From the NCBI RefSeq assembly GCF_005280735.1, contig NZ_CP040077.1:3410001-3474000 (forward strand): 64,000 nt of DNA, given 5' to 3'. The notes under the pieces are model-generated. The model was given only the letters and a program-made list of their open reading frames with translations, was not told where the DNA came from and did no database searches. A program made the position numbers and the translations under genes. This document shows, in pieces, positions 44,644 through 53,609 of this stretch (within the stretch, counting starts at the first letter, position 1; the number at the start of each line of letters is the position of its first letter). This DNA comes from Trinickia violacea. GTDB lineage: Bacteria; Pseudomonadota; Gammaproteobacteria; Burkholderiales; Burkholderiaceae.

Positions 44644-45753
44644 ATGCAGCGACGCATCATCCCTGTTGCCGACTTCAGCGCGATTCCCGCGACGCCCGCG
44701 GTCACGCTGGCGCCGAGCGGCGTGCTCGCCGATACGCTGGCGCGGCCGCTGCGCGACCTGCGCATCTCGGTCACGGACCGCTGCAACTTCCGTTGCGTCT
44801 ACTGCATGCCGCGCGCGGTCTTCGACAAGGACTATCCGTTCCTGCCGCACGCCTCGCTCCTGAGCTTCGAAGAAATCGAGCGGCTCGCGCGGCTTTTCGT
44901 CGCACACGGCGTCGAAAAAATCCGTCTGACGGGCGGCGAGCCGCTGTTGCGAAAGAACCTCGAGCATTTGATCGAGCGGCTCGCCATGATGACGACGCCG
45001 GACGGCCGTCCCCTCGACTTGACCCTCACGACCAACGGCTCGCTCCTGGCACGCAAGGCCCGCGCACTGAAAGACGCGGGCCTCACGCGCGTCACAGTCA
45101 GCCTCGATGCCCTCGACGACGCCCTGTTTCAGCGCATGAACGACGCCGGCTATTCGGCCGCGAACGTGCTCGAAGGCATCGCGGCGGCGCAGGCAGCCGG
45201 GCTCGAGCCGATCAAGGTAAACATGGTCGTCAAGCGCGGCACGAACGACGGCGAGATCGTGCCGATGGCGCGCCACTTCAAAGGCTCGGGCGCGATCCTG
45301 CGCTTCATCGAATACATGGACGTGGGCACCTCGAATGGCTGGAACATGGCGGAAGTGCTGCCGTCGGCCGATGTCGTCGCTCGCGTCGCCGAGCACTTTC
45401 CGCTCGTGCCGCTCGAAGCGCACAGCGCGGCCGAAACCGCGCAGCGCTGGAGCTACGCGGACGGCAGCGGCGAGATCGGCGTCATCTCGAGCGTGACGCG
45501 CGCGTTCTGCGGGTCCTGCACGCGGGCGCGGCTCTCGACCGAGGGCAAGCTGTACCTGTGCCTGTTCGCGTCCTCCGGCCACGACTTGCGCGCGCTCTTG
45601 CGCAACGGCGCATCGGACGCCGACATCGCGTCCGCCGTCGCCCACATCTGGCAAGCTCGCGGCGACCGCTACTCGCAATTGCGCGGCAGCGCGGCGGCCG
45701 AAGCGCAAGAGCCGGGCGCGCATCGCGTCGAAATGTCGTACATCGGCGGCTGA
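44644..45753 (+). CDS. moaA: GTP 3',8-cyclase (molybdenum cofactor step 1)
   Basis: 369-residue radical SAM enzyme that converts GTP to 3',8-cyclo-GTP. The N-terminal cluster is C47-x3-C51-x2-C54 in DRCNFRCVYC; the C-terminal cluster that binds GTP is in FCGSCTRARLS and CLF. The C-terminal Gly-Gly ending is present. First of moaA-mobA-moeA. A short N-terminal extension of about 30 residues is typical for this group. Confidence 0.96.
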   Translation: MQRRIIPVADFSAIPATPAVTLAPSGVLADTLARPLRDLRISVTDRCNFRCVYCMPRAVFDKDYPFLPHASLLSFEEIERLARLFVAHGVEKIRLTGGEPLLRKNLEHLIERLAMMTTPDGRPLDLTLTTNGSLLARKARALKDAGLTRVTVSLDALDDALFQRMNDAGYSAANVLEGIAAAQAAGLEPIKVNMVVKRGTNDGEIVPMARHFKGSGAILRFIEYMDVGTSNGWNMAEVLPSADVVARVAEHFPLVPLEAHSAAETAQRWSYADGSGEIGVISSVTRAFCGSCTRARLSTEGKLYLCLFASSGHDLRALLRNGASDADIASAVAHIWQARGDRYSQLRGSAAAEAQEPGAHRVEMSYIGG

Positions 45754-45777
45754 GCGCACCCAGGCGACCGCTGCCCG

Positions 45778-46395
45778 ATGCCTACCCTCCCTGACCGCCG
45801 CATCACCGGCCTCATCCTCGCGGGCGGGCGCGGTGCGCGCATGGGCGGCGCCGACAAGGGATTGCAAATCCTGCATGGCGAGACGCTCGCGCGGCACGTC
45901 GCGAAGCGCATCGCTCCGCAGACCAGCGCCCTCCTCATCAGCGCGAACCGCAATCTCGACGCGTACCGCGCGCTCGCCGTCCCATTCGGCGCGTCTGTCA
46001 TCAGCGATTCATCGAGCGACTTCCCCGGGCCGCTGGCCGGCATCCTCTCGGGGCTGCGCGCGGCGCATACCGAACTCGTGCTGTGCGCGCCGTGCGATTC
46101 GCCCTATCTGCCGCTGGATCTCGCCGACCGTCTCGCCGCCGCCCTCGACGCGAACCGCGCCGATATCGCGACCGCGACGACCCCCGGCGCCGACGGCCAG
46201 CCATCGGTACACCCCGTGTTTGCGCTGCTGCGCAGGTCGCTGGCAGATGACCTCGCGGCCTGTCTCGATCGCGGCGAACGCAAGGTTCGCGCGTGGTACG
46301 CGCGCCACATGACAGCCGAAGTCGGCTTTGCCGACGAGCGTGCGTTCTACAATGTCAACTCTTTGCAAGAGCTCGCCGACCTCGAGCGTGAGTGA
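45778..46395 (+). CDS. mobA: Molybdenum cofactor guanylyltransferase
   Basis: 205-residue nucleotidyltransferase that adds GMP to Mo-molybdopterin, giving the MGD cofactor. The nucleotide loop LILAGGRGARMGGADKGL and CAPCDSPYLP are visible. 24 bp after moaA and 111 bp before moeA. Confidence 0.94.
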   Translation: MPTLPDRRITGLILAGGRGARMGGADKGLQILHGETLARHVAKRIAPQTSALLISANRNLDAYRALAVPFGASVISDSSSDFPGPLAGILSGLRAAHTELVLCAPCDSPYLPLDLADRLAAALDANRADIATATTPGADGQPSVHPVFALLRRSLADDLAACLDRGERKVRAWYARHMTAEVGFADERAFYNVNSLQELADLERE

Positions 46396-46506
46396 AGCGA
46401 CAGCAGGACGCCACGTTCCTCCGCGCGCCGCCCGATCCGATTCGCCCAGCCTGCGCCCCGCGCCCCGCCCGTGCGGACGGCAAAACAGCGGCGCGCCTCA
46501 CCACCG

Positions 46507-47817
46507 ATGACCACGCAGAACGATTCCAGCTGTATTGCCCAATTCGATCCCAACGCGATGCCGGTCCATGCCGCGCAGGCGATCGTGCGTCAGTGGGCAG
46601 TGCCGGTCACGACGGCCGAACGGGTCGCGCTGCGCGCCGCGCTCAACCGCGTGCTGGCCGAAGACGTTGCATCGCCGATCGACGTCCCCGCTCACGACAA
46701 CTCCGCGATGGACGGCTACGCGTTCGACGGCGCCGCCCTCTCCGGCCACGCGAGTTCCGGTGACCCGACACCGCTGACCCTGCGCGTAGCGGGCCAGGCG
46801 TTAGCGGGACATCCGTTCGAAGGCACGGCGGCCTCCGGCGAATGTGTCCGCATCATGACGGGAGCCGCGATGCCGGCGGGTTGCGACACCGTCGTCCCGC
46901 AGGAATTCGTGACGCGCACCGACGGCGAGCGCATCCGCTTCGATCCGCAGCGCTTCGCGCGCGGCGCCAATTGCCGGCTTGCCGGCGAAGATCTCGCCAA
47001 GGGCCAATCCGCGTTGCGCGCGGGCCGCATCCTGCGGGCATCGGATCTCGGCCTGTTGGCATCGCTGGGAATCGGCGAAGTGACGGTGCGGCGGCGTGTG
47101 CGCGTCGCGTTTCTATCGACTGGGGATGAGCTGCGCTCGATCGGCGAACCGCTTCCCGTCGGCTGCGTGTACGACAGCAACCGTTACACGCTCTCGGCCA
47201 TGCTCGAGCGTCTGAACATCGAAACGCTCGATCTCGGCGTGATCCGCGACGAGCCCGCCGCGCTCGAAGCCGCGCTGCGCCAGGCCGCTGAAAGTGCCGA
47301 TGTGGTGCTGAGCTCGGGCGGCGTGTCGGTCGGCGAGGCCGACTTCACGCGCAAAATGCTGCAGACGTTCGGCGACGTCGCGTTCTGGAGCATGGCGATG
47401 CGCCCCGGCCGTCCGCTCGCGTTCGGCCGCATCTGGTCCGGCGGACGGGCCGCCGTTGGCCGCCCCGCGTTATTTTTCGGCCTGCCGGGCAATCCGGTGG
47501 CGGTCATGGTCACGTTCTATCAGATCGTGCGCGAAGCGCTCATCGCCATGTCGGGCGCCGAGCCGCAGCCGCCGCTGGCGTTCATCGCAACGAGCGCGCA
47601 GCCGCTCAGGAAACGCGCGGGCCGCACCGAATTCCTGCGCGGCGTCGCCACGCGCGACGCCGACGGCCGCTGGCACGTCGCGCCGACCCGCTCGCAAAGC
47701 TCCGGCGTCTTGAGCTCGATGAGCGAAGCGAATTGCTTTATCGTGCTGGCACACGATCGAACCGACGTCGACGCAGGCGAAGCCGTCGACATCATGCCCT
47801 TTGACGGGCTCATCTGA
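46507..47817 (+). CDS. moeA: Molybdopterin molybdenumtransferase
   Basis: 436-residue enzyme that inserts molybdate into adenylylated molybdopterin. DNSAMDGYAF, IMTGAAMPAGCDTVVPQE, LSSGGVSVGEADF and FGLPGNPVAVMVTF are family marks. The ATG at 46507 is preferred over an in-frame start at 46471. Third gene of the cofactor operon; moaB/moaC/moaD/moaE/mogA are not in the window. Confidence 0.95.
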   Translation: MTTQNDSSCIAQFDPNAMPVHAAQAIVRQWAVPVTTAERVALRAALNRVLAEDVASPIDVPAHDNSAMDGYAFDGAALSGHASSGDPTPLTLRVAGQALAGHPFEGTAASGECVRIMTGAAMPAGCDTVVPQEFVTRTDGERIRFDPQRFARGANCRLAGEDLAKGQSALRAGRILRASDLGLLASLGIGEVTVRRRVRVAFLSTGDELRSIGEPLPVGCVYDSNRYTLSAMLERLNIETLDLGVIRDEPAALEAALRQAAESADVVLSSGGVSVGEADFTRKMLQTFGDVAFWSMAMRPGRPLAFGRIWSGGRAAVGRPALFFGLPGNPVAVMVTFYQIVREALIAMSGAEPQPPLAFIATSAQPLRKRAGRTEFLRGVATRDADGRWHVAPTRSQSSGVLSSMSEANCFIVLAHDRTDVDAGEAVDIMPFDGLI

Positions 47818-47858
47818 ATCATCGCTTTAGAATCACCACTTTTACGGGGCGTCACGCA

Positions 47859-48134
47859 ATGAAAAAACAAATCTCGTCGATCGCAGCTGGGCAGACCGCC
47901 AAAGCGCTCATCCTCGTCTACCTGACGTTCAGCGTGCCGATCGTGCTGCTTGGCATTCTGGTGGCGTTTATCCGCTATGGCGCGGTGGAACTGAGCACGA
48001 TTTTCAGCGCGCTGATCCTGAACGCGATCCTCGGTTTCATCCTGCTGTGGGTCGCTTGCCACGCGTACAACTGGGTGGCCTCGCGCTTCGGCGGTATCGA
48101 GATCGTGCTCTCCGACGTGCCCGAGGAAGCCTGA
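47859..48134 (+). CDS. Small conserved membrane protein of unknown function
   Basis: 91 residues with two membrane helices (about 15-38 and 47-66) and a short C-terminus FGGIEIVLSDVPEEA. The overall plan (two helices then W-N-x-x-x-x-x-F-G-G-I-E) resembles DUF3566-like proteins, but I am not certain. It overlaps the next gene by one base (TGATG) and follows moeA by 41 bp. Confidence 0.75.
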   Translation: MKKQISSIAAGQTAKALILVYLTFSVPIVLLGILVAFIRYGAVELSTIFSALILNAILGFILLWVACHAYNWVASRFGGIEIVLSDVPEEA

Positions 48135-48616
48135 TGAGCACGGTGATCCGTCCGGCCACGCCCGCCGACGTCGGCGCGATCTTCGCGCTGATGCTCGAGC
48201 TCGCAGAATTCGAAAAGCTCACGCACCTGTTCGTCGCGACCGAAGCCGGCGTGCACGATGCCCTCTTCGGCGAGCGGCGCGCAGCGGAAGCGCTGGTGGC
48301 GGAAGCAAGCGGCCGGATCGTCGGCTATGCGCTCTTCTTTCACAATTTTTCGACGTTCCTGGGCCGGCGCGGCCTGTATCTCGAAGACTTGTACGTGCAG
48401 CCGTCGCAGCGCGGCAGCGGTCTCGGCCGGGCGATGCTGCAGCGACTCGCGGCAATCGCCGTCGAGCGGCAATGCGGCCGCTTCGAATGGACGGTGCTCG
48501 ACTGGAATCAGAACGCGATCGATTTCTACGAGAAGATGGGCGCAACCGTGCTGCCCGATTGGCGCATCGTCCGCATGACGGGGGACGCGCTCACGCAACT
48601 CGCCAAGGGCGACTAA
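48134..48616 (+). CDS. GNAT acetyltransferase, diamine acetyltransferase-like
   Basis: 160-residue GNAT protein. IRPATPADVGAIFALMLELA, FHNFSTFLGRRGLYLEDLYV and the CoA loop QRGSGLGRAML match the spermidine/spermine (SSAT-like) branch, as does the ending WNQNAIDFYEKMGA. The exact amine substrate is unknown. Coupled by one base overlap to the membrane protein upstream. Confidence 0.85.
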   Translation: MSTVIRPATPADVGAIFALMLELAEFEKLTHLFVATEAGVHDALFGERRAAEALVAEASGRIVGYALFFHNFSTFLGRRGLYLEDLYVQPSQRGSGLGRAMLQRLAAIAVERQCGRFEWTVLDWNQNAIDFYEKMGATVLPDWRIVRMTGDALTQLAKGD

Positions 48617-48643
48617 GCGCGATTAAGGGCGCGGGTTGAAGCG

Positions 48644-48673
48644 GAGCCGGCGGCGCAAGGCTGCCGGCGGTTT
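48644..48673. terminator. Possible weak terminator, convergent with rmuC
   Basis: CCGGCGGCGCAAGGCTGCCGGCGG can form a hairpin and is followed by TTTGGTTT. Weak, because the T-run is broken. Confidence 0.4.
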
Positions 48674-48716
48674 GGTTTGACCGGCTCGCGTGCCTCGCCC
48701 GAGCACCTCGAACACC

Positions 48717-50204
48717 TCACGGCTCCTCGGTTTCCGCGTTCGAAAACGCATCGCCCAGAAGTCCGCTCGCCTGCTCCCCGGGCAATGCCTCCACATCGCG
48801 CAACTTGCGGTTCATCGCGCGCGTACGTACCTCGGCCGCCTCGATCGAGCGCGCGACCGTTTCCAGTTGCGACTTCGTCTTGGCGAGTACGTCGCCGAAC
48901 TTGCCGAATTCCGTCTTCACCGCGCCAAGCACCTGCCACACCTCGCTCGAGCGCTTTTCGATCGCGAGCGTCCTGAAACCCATTTGCAGGCTGTTGAGCA
49001 AGGCGGTGAGCGTCGTCGGTCCGGCGATCGTCACGCGGTAGTCGCGCTGCAGCAGGTCGGTCAGGCCCGGGCGGCGCAGGATCTCGGCGTACAGGCCCTC
49101 GGTCGGCAGAAACAGCAGCGCGAAGTCGGTCGTATGCGGCGGCGCGACGTATTTCTCGGCGATCGTGCGCGCTTCGTTTTTGATGCGCGTTTCCAACGCG
49201 CGCGATGCCTCTTCCACCGCCGCCGGATCGGCACGATCCTGCGCCTCGATCAAACGCTCGTAATCCTCGCGCGGAAACTTGGCGTCGATCGGCAGCCAGA
49301 CCGGCGTCGCCGCCCCCTGCCCGCCGGCGGCATCCAGCCGTCCCGGCAGCTTGATCGCGAACTCGACGCGCTCGCTGCTCTTCGGCACCGTCGCCACGTT
49401 CTTCGCGTACTGGTCCGGCGTCAGCATCTGTTCGAGCAGCGCTTCGAGCTGCACTTCGCCCCAGGTGCCGCGCGTCTTCACGTTGGTCAGCACCTTCTTC
49501 AGATCGCCGACGCCGGCAGCGAGCGTCTGCATTTCGCCAAGGCCGCGATGGACCTGCTCCAGCCGGTCCGACACGAGCTTGAACGATTCGCCAAGGCGCT
49601 GCTCGAGCGTCGCATGCAGCTTCTCGTCGACGGTGCGGCGCATCTCTTCGAGCTTCGTCGCGTTGTTCGCTTCGATGTCCTTCAATCGCTGCTCGATCGT
49701 CGCTCGCACTTCCGCGAAGCGCTTGTCGTTGGCTTCCGTCAATTGCACGAGCTGCGTGGCGAGGGTTTCCCCGAAACGCTTCAGCGCGAGGCCCTGCTCT
49801 TCGCGCGCCTGCAGGGCCTGCAACTGGAGACTTTCGCGCACCGCGTCGAGCTGCTTGCCGTTGCTTTCGGTCAGCTGCGCGAGGCGTTGCGCGAAGTCTT
49901 CGATCTTGTTGTTCTGCACGGTCGCGACGCTCGCGAGCTGCGCCGCGAGCATCTGCTGAACCTGCGCAAAGCCCGCGCCCAACTCCGTGCGCGACTGGCG
50001 CGACGTCTCGGCGATCTCGCCGCGCAGTTCGCGCTCGAGGCGCTCGTACGCGCGCGTCTGTTTCTCGGCGCCTTCGAGCATCTGCTCGCCGAGTTCTGCG
50101 AACGCATGCTCGTTCGCGCGCCCGGCGCCCTTCATCAGCACCACGAGCGCGATCACCAGCGCCACCGCGAGCAGCGCGACGGCTGCCACCAGAATCATTG
50201 TCAT
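48717..50204 (-). CDS. rmuC: DNA recombination protein RmuC
   Basis: 495-residue protein with one N-terminal membrane helix (about 3-22), a long coiled coil (about 30-230) rich in Ala/Glu/Gln, and the RmuC nuclease-like domain around residues 235-440 (GTWGEVQLEALLEQML, PIDAKFPREDYERL, FLPTEGLYAEIL). Its role in limiting DNA inversions is known only by genetics. Its start overlaps the hydroxyacid dehydrogenase stop by 4 bp. Confidence 0.93.
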   Translation of the reverse strand: MTMILVAAVALLAVALVIALVVLMKGAGRANEHAFAELGEQMLEGAEKQTRAYERLERELRGEIAETSRQSRTELGAGFAQVQQMLAAQLASVATVQNNKIEDFAQRLAQLTESNGKQLDAVRESLQLQALQAREEQGLALKRFGETLATQLVQLTEANDKRFAEVRATIEQRLKDIEANNATKLEEMRRTVDEKLHATLEQRLGESFKLVSDRLEQVHRGLGEMQTLAAGVGDLKKVLTNVKTRGTWGEVQLEALLEQMLTPDQYAKNVATVPKSSERVEFAIKLPGRLDAAGGQGAATPVWLPIDAKFPREDYERLIEAQDRADPAAVEEASRALETRIKNEARTIAEKYVAPPHTTDFALLFLPTEGLYAEILRRPGLTDLLQRDYRVTIAGPTTLTALLNSLQMGFRTLAIEKRSSEVWQVLGAVKTEFGKFGDVLAKTKSQLETVARSIEAAEVRTRAMNRKLRDVEALPGEQASGLLGDAFSNAETEEP

Positions 50205-51190
50205 GAGCGCGCCTTGCCGAGCACTTCGGGGTTGATCGGGTTCGGCGGATTCCCTGCCTGAGGGCCCTCGCCCAGCGCGGCAATCAGATTGTCGGCGGCG
50301 AGGTTCGCCATCGCGCGGCGCGTCGCTTCGGTCGCGCTCGCGATATGCGGCGTCAGCACGACATTCGACACCGTGAGCAAATCGGGATGCACGCTCGGCT
50401 CGCCTTCGAACACGTCCAGACCGGCGGCGCCGATCCGCTTCGCGCGCAGCGCAACGGCCAGCGCCGCGTCGTCGACGATGCCGCCGCGCGCGATGTTGGT
50501 GAGCGTCGCGCTCGGCTTCATCAGCGCGAACTCGGCGGCGCCGATCGTGTGATGGTTCTCGGCCGTGTACGGCAGCACCAGGACGACGTGGTCCGCCGTG
50601 CGCAGCAAGTGCTCCTTCGACGCGTACTCGGCGTTCAGCTCCGCCTCGATCTGCGGCGAGACGCGTGAGCGGTTGTGATACATCACGCGCATGTTGAAGC
50701 CGCGCGCACGGCGCGCGAGCGCCTGCCCGATGCGGCCCATGCCGATGACGCCGAGCGTCGAACCGTAGATGTCAGTGCCGAGGAAGCTGTCGTAGGCCCA
50801 CTTCTGCCACTTGCCCGCGCGCAGCCAATGCTCCGATTCGGTCACACGGCGCGCGGCGGCCATCATCAACGCCCAGCCGAAGTCGGCCGTCGATTCGTTG
50901 AGCACATCCGGCGTATTCGTGCCGAGCACGTTCGCCGCGTTGAACGCCGCCATGTCGAAGTTGTTGAAGCCGACCGCCATGTTCGACACGACGCGCAGAC
51001 GCGGCGCAGACGCAATCGCCGCCGCGCCGATCGGCTCGCCCGCTGTCAGCGCGCCGTCCTTGTCCGCGAGCCGCGCGGCCAACTCGGCGGCGGACAGCGC
51101 TTCGCCTTGATTCCAGTCCACTTCGAAATACTGTTTGAGCCGCTCGACCACGTCCGGAAAAATCGGACGCGCCACCAGGATCTTCTGCAT
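50201..51190 (-). CDS. D-2-hydroxyacid dehydrogenase (glyoxylate/hydroxypyruvate or 2-ketogluconate type)
   Basis: 329-residue NAD(P)-dependent enzyme. Nucleotide loop GMGRIGQALARR, catalytic Arg in NIARGGIVDD, Glu in FEGEPSV and His in LTPHIASAT. MQKILVARPIFPDVVERL is the start at 51190. Sequence resembles GyaR/GhrB-type reductases. The pairing with rmuC is positional, with a 4-bp overlap. Confidence 0.88.
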   Translation of the reverse strand: MQKILVARPIFPDVVERLKQYFEVDWNQGEALSAAELAARLADKDGALTAGEPIGAAAIASAPRLRVVSNMAVGFNNFDMAAFNAANVLGTNTPDVLNESTADFGWALMMAAARRVTESEHWLRAGKWQKWAYDSFLGTDIYGSTLGVIGMGRIGQALARRARGFNMRVMYHNRSRVSPQIEAELNAEYASKEHLLRTADHVVLVLPYTAENHHTIGAAEFALMKPSATLTNIARGGIVDDAALAVALRAKRIGAAGLDVFEGEPSVHPDLLTVSNVVLTPHIASATEATRRAMANLAADNLIAALGEGPQAGNPPNPINPEVLGKARS

Positions 51191-51299
51191 GCTTCGTCTC
51201 CGAATCGTGCGCTGCGCAGCCATGCCGCGCGCGCAATGAAATCAAACCGTGAATCTACCTCGCGCCGCCGGACCGAAAGGCCACAAGTCGCGCGTCACC

Positions 51300-52724
51300 T
51301 CAAAAGAAGAGCCACGCCGTCACCAGGAAAACGGGCACCAGCACCGCTCCCGACCACATCAGGTAAGCAAAGAAACTCGGCATGCGCACGCCGCGCGATT
51401 CGGCGATCGCCTTCACCATGAAGTTCGGCGCGTTGCCGATGTAGCTGTTTGCGCCCATGAAGACGGCGCCCGCGGAGATCGCGGCGAGCGTGGTCGCGCC
51501 GGTGGTCATGAGCGTCTGCGCGTCGCCGCCCGCGAGGTTGAAGAACACGAGGTAGGTCGGCGCGTTGTCGAGAAACGACGAGAGAATGCCGGTCGCCCAG
51601 AAGTACATCGCATCGATCGGTTGGCCGTGCGCGTCGGCGACAAGGCGCGTCACGTGCGCGAACGCGCCGGCCGGCCCCGCCCGCAGGATCATGATGACCG
51701 GTGCGATCGTCACGAAGATGCCGGCGAAGAGTTTCGCGACCTCCTCGATCGGCGCCCAGTTGAACGCGTTGCCGGCGCGTGCCGAACGCGGCGTGATCGC
51801 CAGCGACACGAGCGTCAGCGCGATCAGCGCACCATCGCGCACGGCGTTTTGCAGCTCGACGTGCGTACCGATCACATTGAAGCTGATGCCCGGCCGCCAC
51901 ATGCCGCTCATCAGCACGAGGCCGATCACCATCGCGAGCAGCACGAAATTGATCTTGCCGTCGATCGAGATGCCGTGCGAATCGGGCGTCGGATCGAGGA
52001 ACTGGGTGCGCTCTTCGGTCCGGCAGTGGAAGTAGTAGGCGTCGAGCGCGTAGAACAGCGCGAGCAGCACGACGCAGACGAACAGCATCGGCAGCGCGAG
52101 ATGCTGCGTCGTCCAGAAGAAGCCCACGCCGTTCAGGAAGCCGAGAAAGAGCGGCGGATCGCCGAGCGGCGACAGCGAACCGCCCACGTTCGCCACGAGA
52201 AAAATGAAGAACACGACGACGTGCACGACATGCTTGCGGTTGTCGTTCGCGCGTAACAGCGGCCGGATCAAGAGCATCGCCGCGCCGGTCGTGCCCATGA
52301 TGCTCGCGAGCACGGTGCCGAGCGCGAGTATCGCCGTGTTGAGCTTGGGCGACCCGTGCAGATTGCCGCGCACGCAGATGCCGCCGGCGATGGTGTAGAG
52401 CGCGGTCAAGAGCACGATGAACGGCACGTACTCGTCCAGCAGCGCGTGCACGAACGTGCCGAGCGCCGTCCCGGCACCGAACGCGAACGCGAACGGCACG
52501 AGAAACAGCGCGCCCCATGCGGCCGCGATCTTGCCGAAGTGGTCATGCCAGAAGATCGGCGCGATGAGCGGAAAGATCGCGATCGACAGCAAAATGCCCG
52601 CGAACGGGACGCCCCATAGCGCCGACAGCGTGGCGCCGTCGAGCGCCGCAGCTGACGCCGTCACGGGCCACACAGCCGACACGACCGCCGGCGCCATGCA
52701 CGCCGATGCGGCAAGTCGTTTCAT
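51300..52724 (-). CDS. NhaD/CitMHS-like sodium:proton antiporter
   Basis: 474-residue membrane protein with about twelve hydrophobic segments and a likely N-terminal signal-like helix. Motifs GGSLSPLGDPPLFLGFL and SSFLDNAPTYLVFF, and FMGANSYIGNAPNFM, are those of the ion-transporter superfamily branch called NhaD or CitMHS_2. The transported ion is inferred to be Na+/H+, not proven. It ends 110 bp from the dehydrogenase start. Confidence 0.8.
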   Translation of the reverse strand: MKRLAASACMAPAVVSAVWPVTASAAALDGATLSALWGVPFAGILLSIAIFPLIAPIFWHDHFGKIAAAWGALFLVPFAFAFGAGTALGTFVHALLDEYVPFIVLLTALYTIAGGICVRGNLHGSPKLNTAILALGTVLASIMGTTGAAMLLIRPLLRANDNRKHVVHVVVFFIFLVANVGGSLSPLGDPPLFLGFLNGVGFFWTTQHLALPMLFVCVVLLALFYALDAYYFHCRTEERTQFLDPTPDSHGISIDGKINFVLLAMVIGLVLMSGMWRPGISFNVIGTHVELQNAVRDGALIALTLVSLAITPRSARAGNAFNWAPIEEVAKLFAGIFVTIAPVIMILRAGPAGAFAHVTRLVADAHGQPIDAMYFWATGILSSFLDNAPTYLVFFNLAGGDAQTLMTTGATTLAAISAGAVFMGANSYIGNAPNFMVKAIAESRGVRMPSFFAYLMWSGAVLVPVFLVTAWLFF

Positions 52725-52787
52725 GTTTTACAACCCCTTATTTTCGAGAATGACGTCGTTGGACGTCGGACGGCCGATGACGCTGCC

Positions 52788-53450
52788 CTAAGCGCCGCGC
52801 ACAATGATCACGTGCACGCGATACGGTCCGTGCGCGCCGAGGACGATGGTCTGTTCGATATCGCCGGTGCGCGACGGCCCCGACACGAAATTGACCGCGC
52901 GGGGCAGCTCGCCGCGTTCGGCGCGAATCAGCGCGAACGCCTCTTCGTGGCCCGAGACGATGCGCGAAGCGGGCACGATCGCGATGTGCGTTTCCGGCAA
53001 AAGCCCTGCCGAGGCGTAGGTTTCCGGGCCGGACAGCAGCACGAGCGAACCGGTCTCGGCCGTTGCGCAGAAACAGCCGGTAATGCCGACGAGATCGTCG
53101 TTTTGCGGCTTGCGAAACTCGACTGCGAGGCCCGCTTCACCCCAGGGCAGTGCTTCGAGTGTCTGCCAGGCGATGGCGGAGGTCGGCAAGCCGTGTTCGG
53201 TCAGATAGCGATGCGCGGCAGCGGGTGCCTCGGCCATCGCTGCGACTTCATCGACCGTTGTCGACAACTGCTGCGCCTCGGCGATGAAGCGCGCGACGAG
53301 ATCGTCCGGCATCGGCGGACGCGGTCCTTCCGGATGCCGCGCGAGATAGTCGGCGACGGCCTCACGTTCGGTGGCCTCGGGTTGCGCAGGTCGGCCCTGG
53401 GCCGCGCGTATGCGCGCCAGGATATTGCGGCGAGCAGCCGATGTCTCCAT
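52788..53450 (-). CDS. lutC: LUD-domain protein, LutC/YkgG family
   Basis: 220-residue protein. LUD family words: the basic N-terminal helix RRNILARIRAAQGRP, VGITGCFCATAETGSLVLLSG (the core), and FVSGPSRTGDIEQTIVLGAHGP. LutC works with LutA and LutB in lactate oxidation, but neither is adjacent here; the neighbours are an antiporter and pncB. So this is an orphan lutC or a gene working with partners elsewhere. Confidence 0.88.
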   Translation of the reverse strand: METSAARRNILARIRAAQGRPAQPEATEREAVADYLARHPEGPRPPMPDDLVARFIAEAQQLSTTVDEVAAMAEAPAAAHRYLTEHGLPTSAIAWQTLEALPWGEAGLAVEFRKPQNDDLVGITGCFCATAETGSLVLLSGPETYASAGLLPETHIAIVPASRIVSGHEEAFALIRAERGELPRAVNFVSGPSRTGDIEQTIVLGAHGPYRVHVIIVRGA

Positions 53451-53511
53451 GTGCGTTCCTCTGGACGATGCCGATTGCGATAGACGTCGATTATACCGAC
53501 GCCCCGCAGGA

Positions 53512-53531
53512 CGCCTCCCGTAAGGGAGGCG
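53512..53531. repeat. Perfect 8-bp hairpin with GTAA loop
   Basis: CGCCTCCC (53512-53519) pairs with GGGAGGCG (53524-53531), loop GTAA, a GNRA-type loop if read on the plus strand. No T-run follows. It lies between pncB and lutC on the shared minus strand. Confidence 0.5.
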
Positions 53532-53609
53532 GACAAGGAAGTGCGCTTGGGGCGCGCCTCGCAGGCGGTTTTCGCTCGGCCGGATGGCCGATCGAGCATG
53601 GCGCGCCGA

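Noticed and set aside
51300..53450. Antiporter and lutC as a lactate uptake/oxidation operon
   Set aside because: The antiporter motifs are of the Na+/H+ type, the gene gap holds no coupling signal, and lutA/lutB are absent.
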